From contig JBEKZV010000017.1 of assembly GCA_049509515.1 (NCBI GenBank), positions 1 through 64,000 on the forward strand: a stretch of 64,000 nt of DNA, given 5' to 3'. Source of the stretch: JBEKCP01 sp049509515. Its GTDB lineage: Bacteria > Planctomycetota > Planctomycetia > Pirellulales > Thermoguttaceae. Positions 37,735 through 47,249 of this stretch are shown here, one piece after another. Positions within the stretch are counted from its first letter, which is position 1; every line of letters begins with the position of its first letter. The notes below the pieces were generated by a model. It ran no database searches and was not told where the DNA came from. It saw only the letters and a list, made by a program, of their open reading frames with translations. A program made the translations under genes and the position numbers.

Positions 37735-37829
37735 GTCGCCCTTGAGTATCAGTGATGGCCCCTTTTCCGTTGTGCCGAACATCGTGGCATGAGTCGCCCT
37801 TGAGTATCAGTGATGGCCCCTTTTCCGTT
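37714..37829. repeat. 58-bp tandem duplication at the toxin relic end
   Basis: Two copies of a 58-bp unit (37714-37771 and 37772-37829) differ at one base near the stop codon (GTGGCGTGA versus GTGGCATGA). The unit covers the last codons and stop of the toxin remnant and the sequence after it. The near identity indicates a recent duplication. Confidence 0.9.
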
Positions 37830-37862
37830 TGGCGGTTGGACGATAGGTAAATAACGAGCTTG

Positions 37863-39068
37863 CTATTTCGGCAAATTCACCGATACAATTGGGCCGAAAC
37901 GAGGCGACCGGGAAGGTGGACTAAGAAGCATGTTACGCTGCTTCAGCATTAGCAAATTAAACCATTTCCGATCCGTCGGATTGAATGAGAGTCCAGTTGC
38001 CCATGGTATCGAACGGGCATCACCCTGACCGTCAGCGGCGTGATTGAACACTTCATAACCGTTAATGTCCACAGATAGCCTTCTGATTTTGCTACGTAAT
38101 CCCTCCGTGCATATCGCCTCAAGGCCTGTGAGAGTAAGGTCTGCAAGACGAAGGCGGTTACCGATTCCATAGTTTAACGACAACTCGGTTAAAGATATCA
38201 TGATGTTAGGGACCCAGCCGATAGAGTCTCGACCAGTTAGCAGATTGGCAAGGTTCTTCATGTCCCACATGTGCGGGGACATAACACGAAAGTGTTGAGC
38301 CGTAGGGCTCGCAAAATTATTCCTACACAAACAATACCATTGTGCGTTCAGGTCGTGTAAACCATGCACCACGAGGAGAATTGCTTCATCGCCAATAGCA
38401 GCACTTGTCGTTGGCGCAACGAGTTCGAAGTAGAAATCAAGCCGCAGGATCGGTTTCTGAAAATCGAGGAACCGTTCCATTTGTGACAGCGTCCGCTCAA
38501 CACGGTCGAAGCGTGCAGTGACGGCACCCTGCAATTGAGTACCATACTTTCCGATCAGAGCAAGCTGTTCGGTCGGCTGCATTTCTATGCCGAGGTACTG
38601 AAGCCGAGCCAGCAAACCCTCGGGGCTGTCAAGAGCGTTCCGCAAACGTTCCATATCAAAGATCTCGATGACCGACACACTCTTCTCCTGCGCATATTTC
38701 ATTAGGCCTTGCTTGATACCGGGCGTAAGATCGACATTCGTGAAGAAGACGAAGCCGGGCAAGGTGGGGTTCTCTTGACGTGCGGCATCGAGGTCGTCCT
38801 TGAACTTCTGCGCCGCCCAACCCCGTGCCTCGTTATCGTTGCCGCCGCCGTTCCGAAATCCCACGGCACCCCATACTGGTATCCTTGCATCAAAGATGGC
38901 TTCAAGGTCGCGCGCGCCGTCCGGACCGCCCTTCGGGCGACGAGGTTGCTCGCGCGTGTAGGGACCGAGAAGCGGAAGGAGCGCTAGACACATTCGCTCG
39001 CGCATCACTTGGTTGGCATCCAAGTAAGTACGCAGGCGTTCTTCCGTTTTCCGAATATCGCTTGACAT
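37863..39068 (-). CDS. Putative nuclease/defence-type protein with AT-richer composition
   Basis: This 401-residue protein starts at MSSDIRKTEERLRTYL; the frame is open further upstream, but codons there look non-coding. The N-terminal part (about 1-190) contains WGAVGFRNGGGNDNE, KFKDDLDAA, FVFFTNVDLTPGIKQGL and IEIFDMERLRNALDSPEGL. This pattern resembles restriction-endonuclease-like N-terminal domains found before NTPase or sensor domains in bacterial conflict proteins. The C-terminal half (about 230-401) is not recognised. Its DNA, above all 37860-38400, is visibly poorer in GC than the flanks, which suggests acquisition by transfer. It ends about 34 bp from the duplicated toxin remnant. 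Confidence 0.55.
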   Translation of the reverse strand: MSSDIRKTEERLRTYLDANQVMRERMCLALLPLLGPYTREQPRRPKGGPDGARDLEAIFDARIPVWGAVGFRNGGGNDNEARGWAAQKFKDDLDAARQENPTLPGFVFFTNVDLTPGIKQGLMKYAQEKSVSVIEIFDMERLRNALDSPEGLLARLQYLGIEMQPTEQLALIGKYGTQLQGAVTARFDRVERTLSQMERFLDFQKPILRLDFYFELVAPTTSAAIGDEAILLVVHGLHDLNAQWYCLCRNNFASPTAQHFRVMSPHMWDMKNLANLLTGRDSIGWVPNIMISLTELSLNYGIGNRLRLADLTLTGLEAICTEGLRSKIRRLSVDINGYEVFNHAADGQGDARSIPWATGLSFNPTDRKWFNLLMLKQRNMLLSPPSRSPRFGPIVSVNLPK

Positions 39069-39952
39069 TGGTCTATCCCCTGCCCTCTGGCACCCGTGAC
39101 CACTACGGGTGTAGCAGATACGGCGGATACGGTCAAGACGGGTACCCCTTGGATGCAGACGAAGTCGAAACGAAGCCGAAACGGGGACGCATCTAGAATT
39201 GGCAAGACGGGCTACGACAACTGGCTGCGCCCGCGTTTCGACCCCCAGGCGTCGCTTCGCGACGAGGGCCAGCGCGGGAAAACAAAAGGCGGCAGCCACC
39301 AACCCCAAATCCCAGATCCCAAGTCCCAAATCTCAAATCTCAAATCTCAAACCCCCATCCCTCCCCTCCCCGCAAGCTGGCCCGATTCCCGCTATTGTAC
39401 AACAGTTCACTATTCGCTATCATGGAGGGCGTGAAAACCAAGCCCAAGACCCGCCGGGCAACCGGGAAGACGCCGGCGGTCGGCAAGGCCCGCGGGCCGA
39501 AACGGCCCGCAGCCAAGCGGCGGAAAATGCCCCGCCCCGAGCCGGTCCCGCCGCCCGGCCCCGACCGTGCCGTACCGGATTCCAAGAGACTCCGGCTGGG
39601 CGGCTCTCTCCCGGATGCCCCGGCAGGCCGTAGCCCAAATCCCGGCCCCCGCTCACAGGCAGTTCGTCCTGGAGGCCCAGGGGGAAGTCGGGCGCTCCGT
39701 GGGCATCACGCTCGTCCATCTGATGTGGCTCGATCCCCTGGCTGCCTGCCCCGGATGGAGGGGGTGGAGAGGAGCGAGATATTGGAAAATCGCAAAAGCG
39801 CTGACCAACACCCGCGTCCCGCCTCGGCCCTGCTCGCAGCCCGGCCGGACCTGTTCGCGCGGCAAGGATCGGTCGTGGCCTCGTGGCGCCGCCGCGGGAC
39901 GAAACACCGACCATGCCGACCATGCTACGCAAGGTGCCCGATGGTGCCCGTT
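39069..39952. other. 880-bp region without a supported gene
   Basis: This lies upstream of the 37863 gene and downstream of the XylR-type gene. A plus-strand frame from ATG 39421 begins with a very basic stretch (KTKPKTRRATGKT, GPKRPAAKRRK), and another frame near 39640-39740 has a protein-like piece (RQFVLEAQGEVGRSVG). Neither continues convincingly, so a decayed gene is possible but not shown. Near 39310-39360 a simple repeat of CCCAAATCTCAAATC type occurs. Confidence 0.4.
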
Positions 39953-41131
39953 TCATGGCGGCCCGGGGGCGTGCAGGCGATGGTAGACCAGGGGCGTGGC
40001 GCCGGTGACGCGCTGGAAGACCAGCCGCAGCCGGGCGGCGGAAGAGAAGCCGCAGGCGTGGGCGATCTGCTGCATTTTCACCCGCCCCGGCACAGCCAGC
40101 AACTCCTGGGCCCGCCCGACGCGCAGGCGGCAGAGATAATCGTAGGGCGTGCGCCCCAGCAGGCGCTGGAACTGTTCGTGCAGCCGGCGGCGCGAGACGC
40201 TGACGTGGCGCATCACCTCCTCGATGCCGAAAACCTCGCCGAGATGCTCGTGCATGAAGTGTACCGCCGCGGTGACGTGGGGATCGTCCACGGCGAAACT
40301 GTCGGTGGACCTCCGCGGGACGACGCCCTCGGGTGGAATCAGGACGTCGTGGGGCGGCACCGGTTGGCCGGCCATCCAGCGGTCCAGCAGCCGGGCCGCC
40401 TCGTAGCCGATCCGCCAGACCGAGCAGGAGATGCTGGTCAGGGTCGGCTGGCAGAACTCGCACGTCGTGTGGTCGTTGTTCACGCCCATCACGGCCACGT
40501 CGTGCGGCACCGCCAGGCCGAGCCGCGCGCACTCGTCGGTAACCACCCTGGCACGGTAGTCGTGGACGGCCAGGATACCGACCGGCAAGCGGAGGGATGC
40601 GAGCCATTGGCTCAAAGGTTCCCTCCTCTGCCGCCAGTGGCTGCCGGCGTCGGCGACCGGCGGCGTCTCGAAGACCTCGCAGGGCACGCCCGCCGTCTTG
40701 GCCCGGTTTACGAAGCCCCGCTGCCTGGCTCGCGAGTACCACGGCCCGCGAAGTCCGTAGAAGGCCAAGCGCCGCAGTCCCAACTCCAAGAGATGCTCCG
40801 CCGCCAGGCGACCGACGGCGGACTGATCGACCATCACCCGCGGCAGCCCGCAGTACCGCAGCTTCCCGCCGACGGCGACCACGGGGATGCCCAATTGCCG
40901 GGCGGCCCGGGCCTCGGAGGGGCTGCTGAGGCTCGCGATGACTCCCTGGCCCGGCCATCCCCGCAAGCCGCGCACGGAAAGGACGACCTCGTCCGCTTCC
41001 GGGAGGTTGGGGGGACTGGTGGTGAAGGCCCAGCCGGCATGTTCGCGGCTGTAGTCGGCCACCCCGCGTGCCAGCTCTGCGAGCCACGACACGGTGACCG
41101 GAAAAACCAGGGCGACCTGACTGACTGCCAT
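39953..41131 (-). CDS. XylR-type regulator (LacI-like sensor plus AraC HTH)
   Basis: The 392-residue regulator has a periplasmic-binding-protein-like sugar sensor domain (about 5-275, with VMVDQSAVGRLAAEHLLELG and DVAVMGVNNDHTTCEF) followed by an AraC-type DNA-binding domain (about 285-388, with VSRRRLHEQFQRLLGRTP and IAHACGFSSAARLRLVFQRV, read in parts). Planctomycetes carry many such XylR-like activators of carbohydrate genes. It starts 6 bp after the ettA stop on the same strand, so it is read through from ettA unless it has its own promoter inside that gene. Its target is not evident. Confidence 0.88.
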   Translation of the reverse strand: MAVSQVALVFPVTVSWLAELARGVADYSREHAGWAFTTSPPNLPEADEVVLSVRGLRGWPGQGVIASLSSPSEARAARQLGIPVVAVGGKLRYCGLPRVMVDQSAVGRLAAEHLLELGLRRLAFYGLRGPWYSRARQRGFVNRAKTAGVPCEVFETPPVADAGSHWRQRREPLSQWLASLRLPVGILAVHDYRARVVTDECARLGLAVPHDVAVMGVNNDHTTCEFCQPTLTSISCSVWRIGYEAARLLDRWMAGQPVPPHDVLIPPEGVVPRRSTDSFAVDDPHVTAAVHFMHEHLGEVFGIEEVMRHVSVSRRRLHEQFQRLLGRTPYDYLCRLRVGRAQELLAVPGRVKMQQIAHACGFSSAARLRLVFQRVTGATPLVYHRLHAPGPP

Positions 41132-41137
41132 GGCTTG

Positions 41138-42823
41138 CTACCACAGGCCGAGGCGGTGATACTTGCTCCGCCGGTGGATCAGCCGGTCGGGATTGTCCGC
41201 GGCGACCGCCTGTTGGTAGGCCGTGAAATCGCCGTCGAACCACCGCGTCTTCCCGTCGCCCTCCATCACCAACAGGTGCGTCGAGATGCGATCGAGGAAG
41301 AAGCGGTCGTGGCTGATCACCAGCGCGCAGCCGGAGAAGTCCAGCAAGGCATGTTCCAGGACGCGCATCGTGCCCAGGTCGAGGTCGTTGGTGGGCTCGT
41401 CCAGCAGGATCAGGTTGCCCCCGCGGCGGAGCATCTTGGCCAGGTGGATGCGGTTCCGCTCGCCGCCGGAGCACTCGCCCACCCGCTTCTGCTGCTGCGG
41501 ACCGCGGAAATTGAACCTGGCCAGGTAGACGCGCGAGTTCATCGTCGCACCGCCCAGCTCGATCGTGTCCTTGCCGCCGGCAACCTCCTCGAAGACGGTC
41601 TTCGCGTCGTCCAGGGCGTCGCGGTGCTGGTCGACGTAGGAGAGCACCACGCTGGGTCCCAGCTCGATCGTGCCCGCGTCCGGCGCCTCCTGCCCGATGA
41701 TCATCCGAAAAAGCGTGGTCTTGCCCGTCCCGTTGGGGCCGATCACGCCGACGATGGCGCCGCGGGGCAGGCTGAAGGAGCAGTTCTCGATGAGATTCAG
41801 GCGCCGGCCGTCCTGGCTGTAGCCCTTCGACAGGCCCCGGACCGCCAGCACCTGGTCGCCGAGCCGCGGTCCCGGGGCGATCTGGATGATCGCCTCGCTG
41901 CGGTCGTCTTCGCGCGGCTGCCGGGCCAACTCGTCGTAGGCCTTGATGCGGGCCTCGTTCTTCTGCCGCCGTCCCTGGTGGGAATTGCGGATCCACGCCA
42001 GCTCGCGCTGGAGCGTCTTCTGCCGCTGCGTCTCCTTCTTCTCCAGGACCCGCAGGAGCTCGGCCTTCTGCGCCAGCCAGGAGGAGTAGTTGCCCGCAAA
42101 CGGCAGCCCGCGGCCACCCTCCAGCTCGAGGATCCATTTCGTGATGTTGTCCAGGAAGTAGCGGTCGTGCGTGGCGATGATCACCGTGCCCGCATAATCG
42201 CGGAGCGTCTGCTCGAGCCACTGCACGGTTTCGGCGTCGAGGTGGTTGGTGGGCTCGTCCAGGAGCAGCAGATCGGGCTTCTCCAGCAGGGCCATGCACA
42301 ACGCCACCCGCCGCCGCTCGCCCCCGGAGAGCAGCCGCACCGGGGCGTCGTCGGGCGGGAGCACCAGGGCGTCCGAGGCGATGTCCATCAGCCGGTCCAG
42401 CTCCCAGCCGCCGCAGGCGTCGATCTGCTCTTGCAGCCGGCCCAGCTCGTCCACCAGCTTGTCCGGATTATCCCCCTCGCCGGGCTCGGAGAGCCGCTGG
42501 GAAACCGCGTGGAAACGGTCCAGCACGGCCTGCGCCGGCGCGATCGCGGTCTGGAGGTGCACGCGGACGGTCTTCTCCAGGTCGAGTTGCGGCTCCTGGG
42601 CGACGTAGCGGACCCGCATGTTCTTGGCCAGCGCGGCGGTGCCGTCGAAATCCTTGTCCAGGCCCGCCATGATCCTGAGCAGGGTGGTCTTGCCGGCCCC
42701 GTTCTCGCCGACGACGCCGATCTTCGCCCCGTAGTAGAACGACAGGCCGATGTCCCGCAGCACGGCCTTCTCGCCGTACGACTTGCTGACGGAGCGCATC
42801 TCGAAGATGAACTGAGGAGGCAT
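41138..42823 (-). CDS. ettA: ABC-F protein EttA (energy-dependent translational throttle)
   Basis: The 561-residue soluble protein has two ABC ATPase domains (Walker A GENGAGKTTLLRI near residue 39 and GPNGTGKTTLFRM near 360; signatures LSGGERRRVAL and CSGGERNRIHL; Walker B with LLLDEPTNHLD and LLDEPTNDLD) joined by a basic linker. Starting at FIFEMRSVSKSYG and reaching the usual 555-560 residues, it matches EttA, which binds the ribosomal E site and gates translation according to energy status. ATG 42823 is supported by an AGGAAGCGG upstream; upstream codons in the same frame are not conserved-looking. Confidence 0.93.
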   Translation of the reverse strand: MPPQFIFEMRSVSKSYGEKAVLRDIGLSFYYGAKIGVVGENGAGKTTLLRIMAGLDKDFDGTAALAKNMRVRYVAQEPQLDLEKTVRVHLQTAIAPAQAVLDRFHAVSQRLSEPGEGDNPDKLVDELGRLQEQIDACGGWELDRLMDIASDALVLPPDDAPVRLLSGGERRRVALCMALLEKPDLLLLDEPTNHLDAETVQWLEQTLRDYAGTVIIATHDRYFLDNITKWILELEGGRGLPFAGNYSSWLAQKAELLRVLEKKETQRQKTLQRELAWIRNSHQGRRQKNEARIKAYDELARQPREDDRSEAIIQIAPGPRLGDQVLAVRGLSKGYSQDGRRLNLIENCSFSLPRGAIVGVIGPNGTGKTTLFRMIIGQEAPDAGTIELGPSVVLSYVDQHRDALDDAKTVFEEVAGGKDTIELGGATMNSRVYLARFNFRGPQQQKRVGECSGGERNRIHLAKMLRRGGNLILLDEPTNDLDLGTMRVLEHALLDFSGCALVISHDRFFLDRISTHLLVMEGDGKTRWFDGDFTAYQQAVAADNPDRLIHRRSKYHRLGLW

Positions 42824-43239
42824 GGGGTATCCGCTTCCTGTATTGTCGCCAGGCGTAAGCCTAAGCGGCGTGTCGCCCCGAGGCAAGGGTTGCCGGGCGG
42901 GCCTTGCCTGCCGGTGGATTTCTGGTATCCTTGACGATGCAAGGGGCGAGGTCGCCTGCCCGCGTGGCGCAATTGGCCTCGGCGAAGTCAGCCCGTCCAA
43001 CTCATTCCCTGTTTGCCCCCTGCCCGCCCAGGCGTCTCGCTCTGGCCCCCCCGGGGCCTCCCGCCAGCGTTGGCGGGCCCGCGGTGTAGAGCAGGTGAGA
43101 CACGTATCGGTCGGCCCGCTGGTGGTCGCCGGCCATGATGGTCGGGAGCCCCGCGGCAATCCACCCCAGCAGACTCCCTACGGCGGCGGGCGTCAACACC
43201 TCGTTGACGACCGACGTGCCGCCGGTGTAGCCGCCATCG
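42824..43239. other. Intergenic region upstream of ettA
   Basis: About 415 bp separate the end of the FG-GAP gene from the ettA start, both minus strand. The ettA promoter should be here. I see no gene and no strong repeat. Confidence 0.4.
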
Positions 43240-44499
43240 CTAACGCGGCACATCGTGAGAAACGTGACCTCGTTTTTCCGCCAATGTGTTTCGCAGGAAG
43301 ATGTGCAGGTTGCCGTTCCATGCCTTGGAGCAGATGTCGATGGCGCCGTCGCCGTCCACGTCACCGGCCACGCCTTCGTGACACTCGGGCCCTTCCAGAA
43401 TCACGTGTTCCTTCCAAGCCCCACCCTTGCCGTCGAGGTTCTCCCAGATGAACCAGCGGCGATCGCCGTTCGGGCCGCTGCCGCCCAGGGGGCCCTCTCC
43501 CGAGAAGACGTCCACGTCGCCGTCGTTGTCGAAGTCGGCCAGGGCGAGAGTGTGCAGGTCGCCCTTGTCGGTGGCGATCTCGTGCCGCTCCCAGACGCCG
43601 CCCTTGCCGTCCTTGTTCTCGAACCAGTGGACGCGGCGGAGCCCGATCTCGGTGTCGCAATCGGTCATCACGACGTCGTTGTGCCCGTCCTTGTTCAGGT
43701 CGACGATCCACGCCCGCGTGGCGTCCTTGAAGCGGCCGCCGTGGCCTCCGGGGATGTTGCCGTGCCACCTCCACCGGGTGCCTTTCCCGTCGACGTTCTC
43801 GTACCATCCCGTGGAACGGACGATATCGAGGTCGCCGTCGCCGTCGAGGTCGCCCACGCCGTGCGGGCTGATCCCGGCATGCACGGCGGGGCCCACGTAA
43901 TGCGGCTCCCAGAGCTTGGTGGGGTCCTTGGGGATTTTGTACCAGTAGATCCCGGCCGTATCCTGCATCATCACCACTTCCAGCTTGCCGTCGCCGTCGA
44001 TGTCGGCGGCCACGCAGTCGTGGCAGTTGCCGATGGCCCCGTTGGAATACTTGATGAATTCCTTGCCGGCCGGATTTCCGGGATTGCGATACCAAGTGCT
44101 GCCCGACACCTGGTCGATCCAGCCATCGCCATCGACGTCCATCGCCACACCGCCGACGTCGGTTCCAGCACCACTGCCGATCTTGTGGCGAACCCAGTTG
44201 TCGGGGCCCTTGTACTGGAACCACCAGACATCGCCGTGGCTGCACCCGACGACCCAGTCCAAGTGGCCGTCCTTGTCGATGTCGGCCAGCGAAGTCTGCC
44301 CCATCTGGTTGCCGATCTTGCCGATCTCGTGGTATTCGAACGTCGGAAAATCGCTCTTCCTGGCGGACTCGCCCCTGGCGTACGGACTGCTCCAGAAATA
44401 GGGCACAGGGACACAAGCGGTGACGATGCCGGCCGTGGTTCTCAGGAAACTGCGGCGGTTGCGTTTGCCGTTCTCAACGTGCTCGACTGTCTTGTTCAT
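43240..44499 (-). CDS. Tat-exported FG-GAP/VCBS repeat protein
   Basis: This 419-residue protein has a twin-arginine signal (NRRSFLRTTAGIVTACVPVP, about residues 14-33) and then about seven FG-GAP/VCBS blades rich in calcium-binding loops such as DIDKDGHLDW, DVDGDGWIDQ, DLDGDGDLDI and DFDNDGDVDV. It should fold as a beta-propeller in the periplasm or at the surface. Asp-rich loops suggest calcium binding; no enzymatic residues are visible. The start has GAGGAGGG upstream. It is about 600 bp from the putative glycosidase gene on the same strand. Confidence 0.88.
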   Translation of the reverse strand: MNKTVEHVENGKRNRRSFLRTTAGIVTACVPVPYFWSSPYARGESARKSDFPTFEYHEIGKIGNQMGQTSLADIDKDGHLDWVVGCSHGDVWWFQYKGPDNWVRHKIGSGAGTDVGGVAMDVDGDGWIDQVSGSTWYRNPGNPAGKEFIKYSNGAIGNCHDCVAADIDGDGKLEVVMMQDTAGIYWYKIPKDPTKLWEPHYVGPAVHAGISPHGVGDLDGDGDLDIVRSTGWYENVDGKGTRWRWHGNIPGGHGGRFKDATRAWIVDLNKDGHNDVVMTDCDTEIGLRRVHWFENKDGKGGVWERHEIATDKGDLHTLALADFDNDGDVDVFSGEGPLGGSGPNGDRRWFIWENLDGKGGAWKEHVILEGPECHEGVAGDVDGDGAIDICSKAWNGNLHIFLRNTLAEKRGHVSHDVPR

Positions 44500-45099
44500 G
44501 AGTCGTCGCCCTCCTCACCAAGTTTTACGGGATGCAGCTCGGTTCTGCCAGGCCGACCAGCCTACCGCCCTACTGCCAATACCTCGCTGGCGGCATTCCG
44601 GTCGGCCACGGCACAGTCTTCGGCCGCGGGTCGAGCTGCAACTCGTCCGCCCTGGCTTCTACCCAGCCGGCCGGGGGAAGTTACGGTCCGCGTCCGGCCG
44701 GAACGGCAACTCGGCCGCCTGGAATTGGTCGATCGCGGTCAGGTCACAGCCACGCGGGTCCTGGCCGTCGAGGGGCTGCCCGTCGAGGCGCCGGCCACGT
44801 CGAGGGGCCCGCTGGCTTGGGGTTCGGCTCCGCTGGGGCCCGGCCTGGCTCGGGGGCTGTCCCACCGTGCCGCCCGGCGCCGTTCCTTGACACCCTTCTT
44901 GCCGGCGGCGGTTTTCGCCCCCCGCCTGGGGCCATCTGCGGGCGGCCTTCGCCGCCCATGCCGCCCGGGCGCTACAGGTCGCGCAATCGCCGCTTTCCAG
45001 CCGGGCGGCACCGGGCCGGCGGAAATCCGATCCGGATTGTGGTGCGGATGGTAGCGATATCGCAAGGCTAGGTAATCTCGCTTTGGGGGTGGCCGTACG
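44500..45099. other. 600-bp intergenic region without a supported gene
   Basis: This lies between the FG-GAP gene and the 45100 gene, both minus strand. Frames on both strands are open but consist of Ala/Arg/Gly/Pro-rich translations typical of non-coding high-GC DNA. The promoter for the FG-GAP gene is expected near its right-hand neighbour at 44500-44600. Confidence 0.4.
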
Positions 45100-47067
45100 C
45101 TACTCCGCAATCCGGTACAGATGCACGCCGTTGCCGGCGAACGCGTCGGTGAACAGGCCGTTGTCGACGCGGATCGTCCGGCCTTCGCCGAGCGCTTCTG
45201 CCGTCCGGGTTCCCGCCAAGCCCTTGACGCGGAAAGTGGCCTTGGTCTCTTCGCAGTACATCGCCGCGCTGAAGACATACGTGGCTCCGTCCTTGCGTTT
45301 GACCATCGCGTGAACCGACGTCTTCGGATTGGTGGACTCGACCAAAACGCCGTCCGCGACGGTCTCGCTGTTCAAAACCCGTGCCAGCGAGGTGATCCGC
45401 TTGTTGACGGCCGTCACCGCGGCCAGCATCGCCGGATTGTCCAACAGGGCGTGCTCATTGAACTTCGGCTTGAACTGATGCACGAAGTAGTCAATCCCGC
45501 GCGCTCCGTGGATGATGGCCATCCAGACCTCGGCCTTGACCTGCTCCGGGGTCGGTTCGGAACCGGGCGAATCGATAATGCCGGTTTCGAGGTGGACCCA
45601 CACCGGCTTGCTGTCTTTGCACCATTGGCGCAATCGCCGCACGCCGAGGGGCACGTACCAGAGCGCATCCTTCACCGCGAGGTTGTCGTGGGCCGCCGGG
45701 TAGATGTCGAAACCCACAATGTCGCAGCCTTCGATGTACTTGGCGTAGTCCTCCAGGTGGCCTGAGCGTTCGCCCCGGCCGTACCACTTCTCCCAGGCCA
45801 CTCCCTGTCCCAGCCCCACGAAGATCGGCCGCGTGGGATCGCTGGCTTTGGCTTTCTGGTAATCGCGGACGATCCATTGCGGCGGCACGGGCGGGCCATA
45901 GCCCTGGTAGTCCCGCTTGGCCAAGGCCAACCCCTGCTGCCGGTAGATCTCAGGCCAGCCTTCCTTGATCTTCTCCTTGTCGCCCTTCCAGAACTCGGCA
46001 AAGGACTGAGCATTGTCTGGCTCGTCGCCGTGCATCCAGCCAACGAAGAGTGGCTCGTCGAGGTGTGCCCGAGCGAAGTCGTCCAGGCCGCAGATCACCG
46101 GCATGTTCGCGTCGCGCAGCGACTTGACTTTTGCCGCGGTCGCACCTTGCCACAGTCCGATGTAGAGATTGATGCCGGCGGCCTTGTAGCGCGGGGCATT
46201 CTTGGGGTCCTGGAGCCAGACGGCGATGGGGAAGTAGTCCTCGCCCTTGCCCGGCCCATTCTTCCACCGGGCGTAGGGGGTAGGGTTCCAGGGGGCCTGC
46301 GGCGGCAGCACGGCAAGGTCGGCCGGCGGCGTCGGGGGCGGCGGCGGCCACACCGGGGCGACACGCGCCGGCGGGCCGAGCGTAACATCCACGTCGTCCA
46401 CCCACAGCGTTTGCTTGGCGTCGGTGGTGTCGCCGAAGAAGACCACGCTCGCAAAGCCCTTGAGCTTTGACTGGTTCCAGTTGAAGTTCTTCACGTCCTG
46501 GTCGTCGTACAACAGTCGCATGCCCTTGTCGGGGTCGAAGTCAAAGGTCCATTTGTGCCAGCCCAAAGCGCGCTGGCCGCCAAGGAACGTCACCTGCTGC
46601 CAAGGCTTCTGTTTCTCGGGATTGACGGTGGCTGCGGCGTAAGTCGTCGCGCCGGCGAGATAGGGCGCGTAGATGGCTCCCACCGCCACCATATGCCCGT
46701 CGGCCTGCATCAGCCCCCACATGGCCCCGGCCCCATAGTCCTGGGGCTTCGCGGGTTTCGCGGCATCTTCGTAGACCCACATCCGAACCGTGCCTGCTCC
46801 GTCCTTGTCGCGCAGGGGCCAGACCGCTTTGCCGCCGGGTCCCAGTCGCAACGAACCGCCTTTGCGTCGGCCGGCCGGCGTGCCGGCGGCTTCGAGCCCT
46901 TTCGCGCCGTTACGATCTTTCGTCGTATCCACACTCACGTCGCCGCTCACCGTGAGTCCCTTGAGGGCGTCGGCGTTGTCAAACGTGAGCGAACCGCTTT
47001 CCGCCCTGGCCGCCAGCATTGCCGCCACTCCCAGCGCCAAGCCAAGCCCGATCATTTTACGAGGCAT
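45100..47067 (-). CDS. Secreted putative TIM-barrel glycoside hydrolase with N-terminal lectin-like domain
   Basis: The 655-residue protein has a signal peptide (MPRKMIGLGLALGVAAMLAARA), a LamG-like beta-sandwich (about 23-215, with WTFDFDPDKGMRLLYDD and TLWVDDVDVTLGP), a Pro-rich hinge (PPPPPTPPAD) and a TIM-barrel-like region (about 240-560). Candidate catalytic carboxylates are in WMHGDEPDN and VHLETGIIDS. I do not recognise the exact family, and the activity is unknown. ATG 47067 has GGAG nearby. It may work with the FG-GAP protein on an extracellular glycan, a guess from proximity only. Confidence 0.65.
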   Translation of the reverse strand: MPRKMIGLGLALGVAAMLAARAESGSLTFDNADALKGLTVSGDVSVDTTKDRNGAKGLEAAGTPAGRRKGGSLRLGPGGKAVWPLRDKDGAGTVRMWVYEDAAKPAKPQDYGAGAMWGLMQADGHMVAVGAIYAPYLAGATTYAAATVNPEKQKPWQQVTFLGGQRALGWHKWTFDFDPDKGMRLLYDDQDVKNFNWNQSKLKGFASVVFFGDTTDAKQTLWVDDVDVTLGPPARVAPVWPPPPPTPPADLAVLPPQAPWNPTPYARWKNGPGKGEDYFPIAVWLQDPKNAPRYKAAGINLYIGLWQGATAAKVKSLRDANMPVICGLDDFARAHLDEPLFVGWMHGDEPDNAQSFAEFWKGDKEKIKEGWPEIYRQQGLALAKRDYQGYGPPVPPQWIVRDYQKAKASDPTRPIFVGLGQGVAWEKWYGRGERSGHLEDYAKYIEGCDIVGFDIYPAAHDNLAVKDALWYVPLGVRRLRQWCKDSKPVWVHLETGIIDSPGSEPTPEQVKAEVWMAIIHGARGIDYFVHQFKPKFNEHALLDNPAMLAAVTAVNKRITSLARVLNSETVADGVLVESTNPKTSVHAMVKRKDGATYVFSAAMYCEETKATFRVKGLAGTRTAEALGEGRTIRVDNGLFTDAFAGNGVHLYRIAE

Positions 47068-47249
47068 AATCTCCGACCTTTCTTCTGTAGCCCGATTTCC
47101 GGCAAATCCGATAGCCCGCTCCTCCAAAGACTTTCGAGAGCACGGCATTATCCTGCCGCGAAACATCTTACCATAAGCTGCCGAGTAGCTGCCCAACCCC
47201 CAACGCACGCCGGGAAACCAAGTCGAACGCTACGGCTGCGATTCTATCT

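Noticed and set aside
37863..39329. Longer version of the putative defence protein starting at 39329
   Set aside because: The extra 87 residues have no protein-like features, and the MSSDIRKTEERL start is much more natural.
39395..42934. A 1179-codon open frame on the plus strand
   Set aside because: It lies opposite the XylR-type and EttA genes, both with unmistakable motifs on the minus strand, and its translation is biased (His/Arg/Gln/Pro-rich) as expected for a shadow frame in high-GC DNA.
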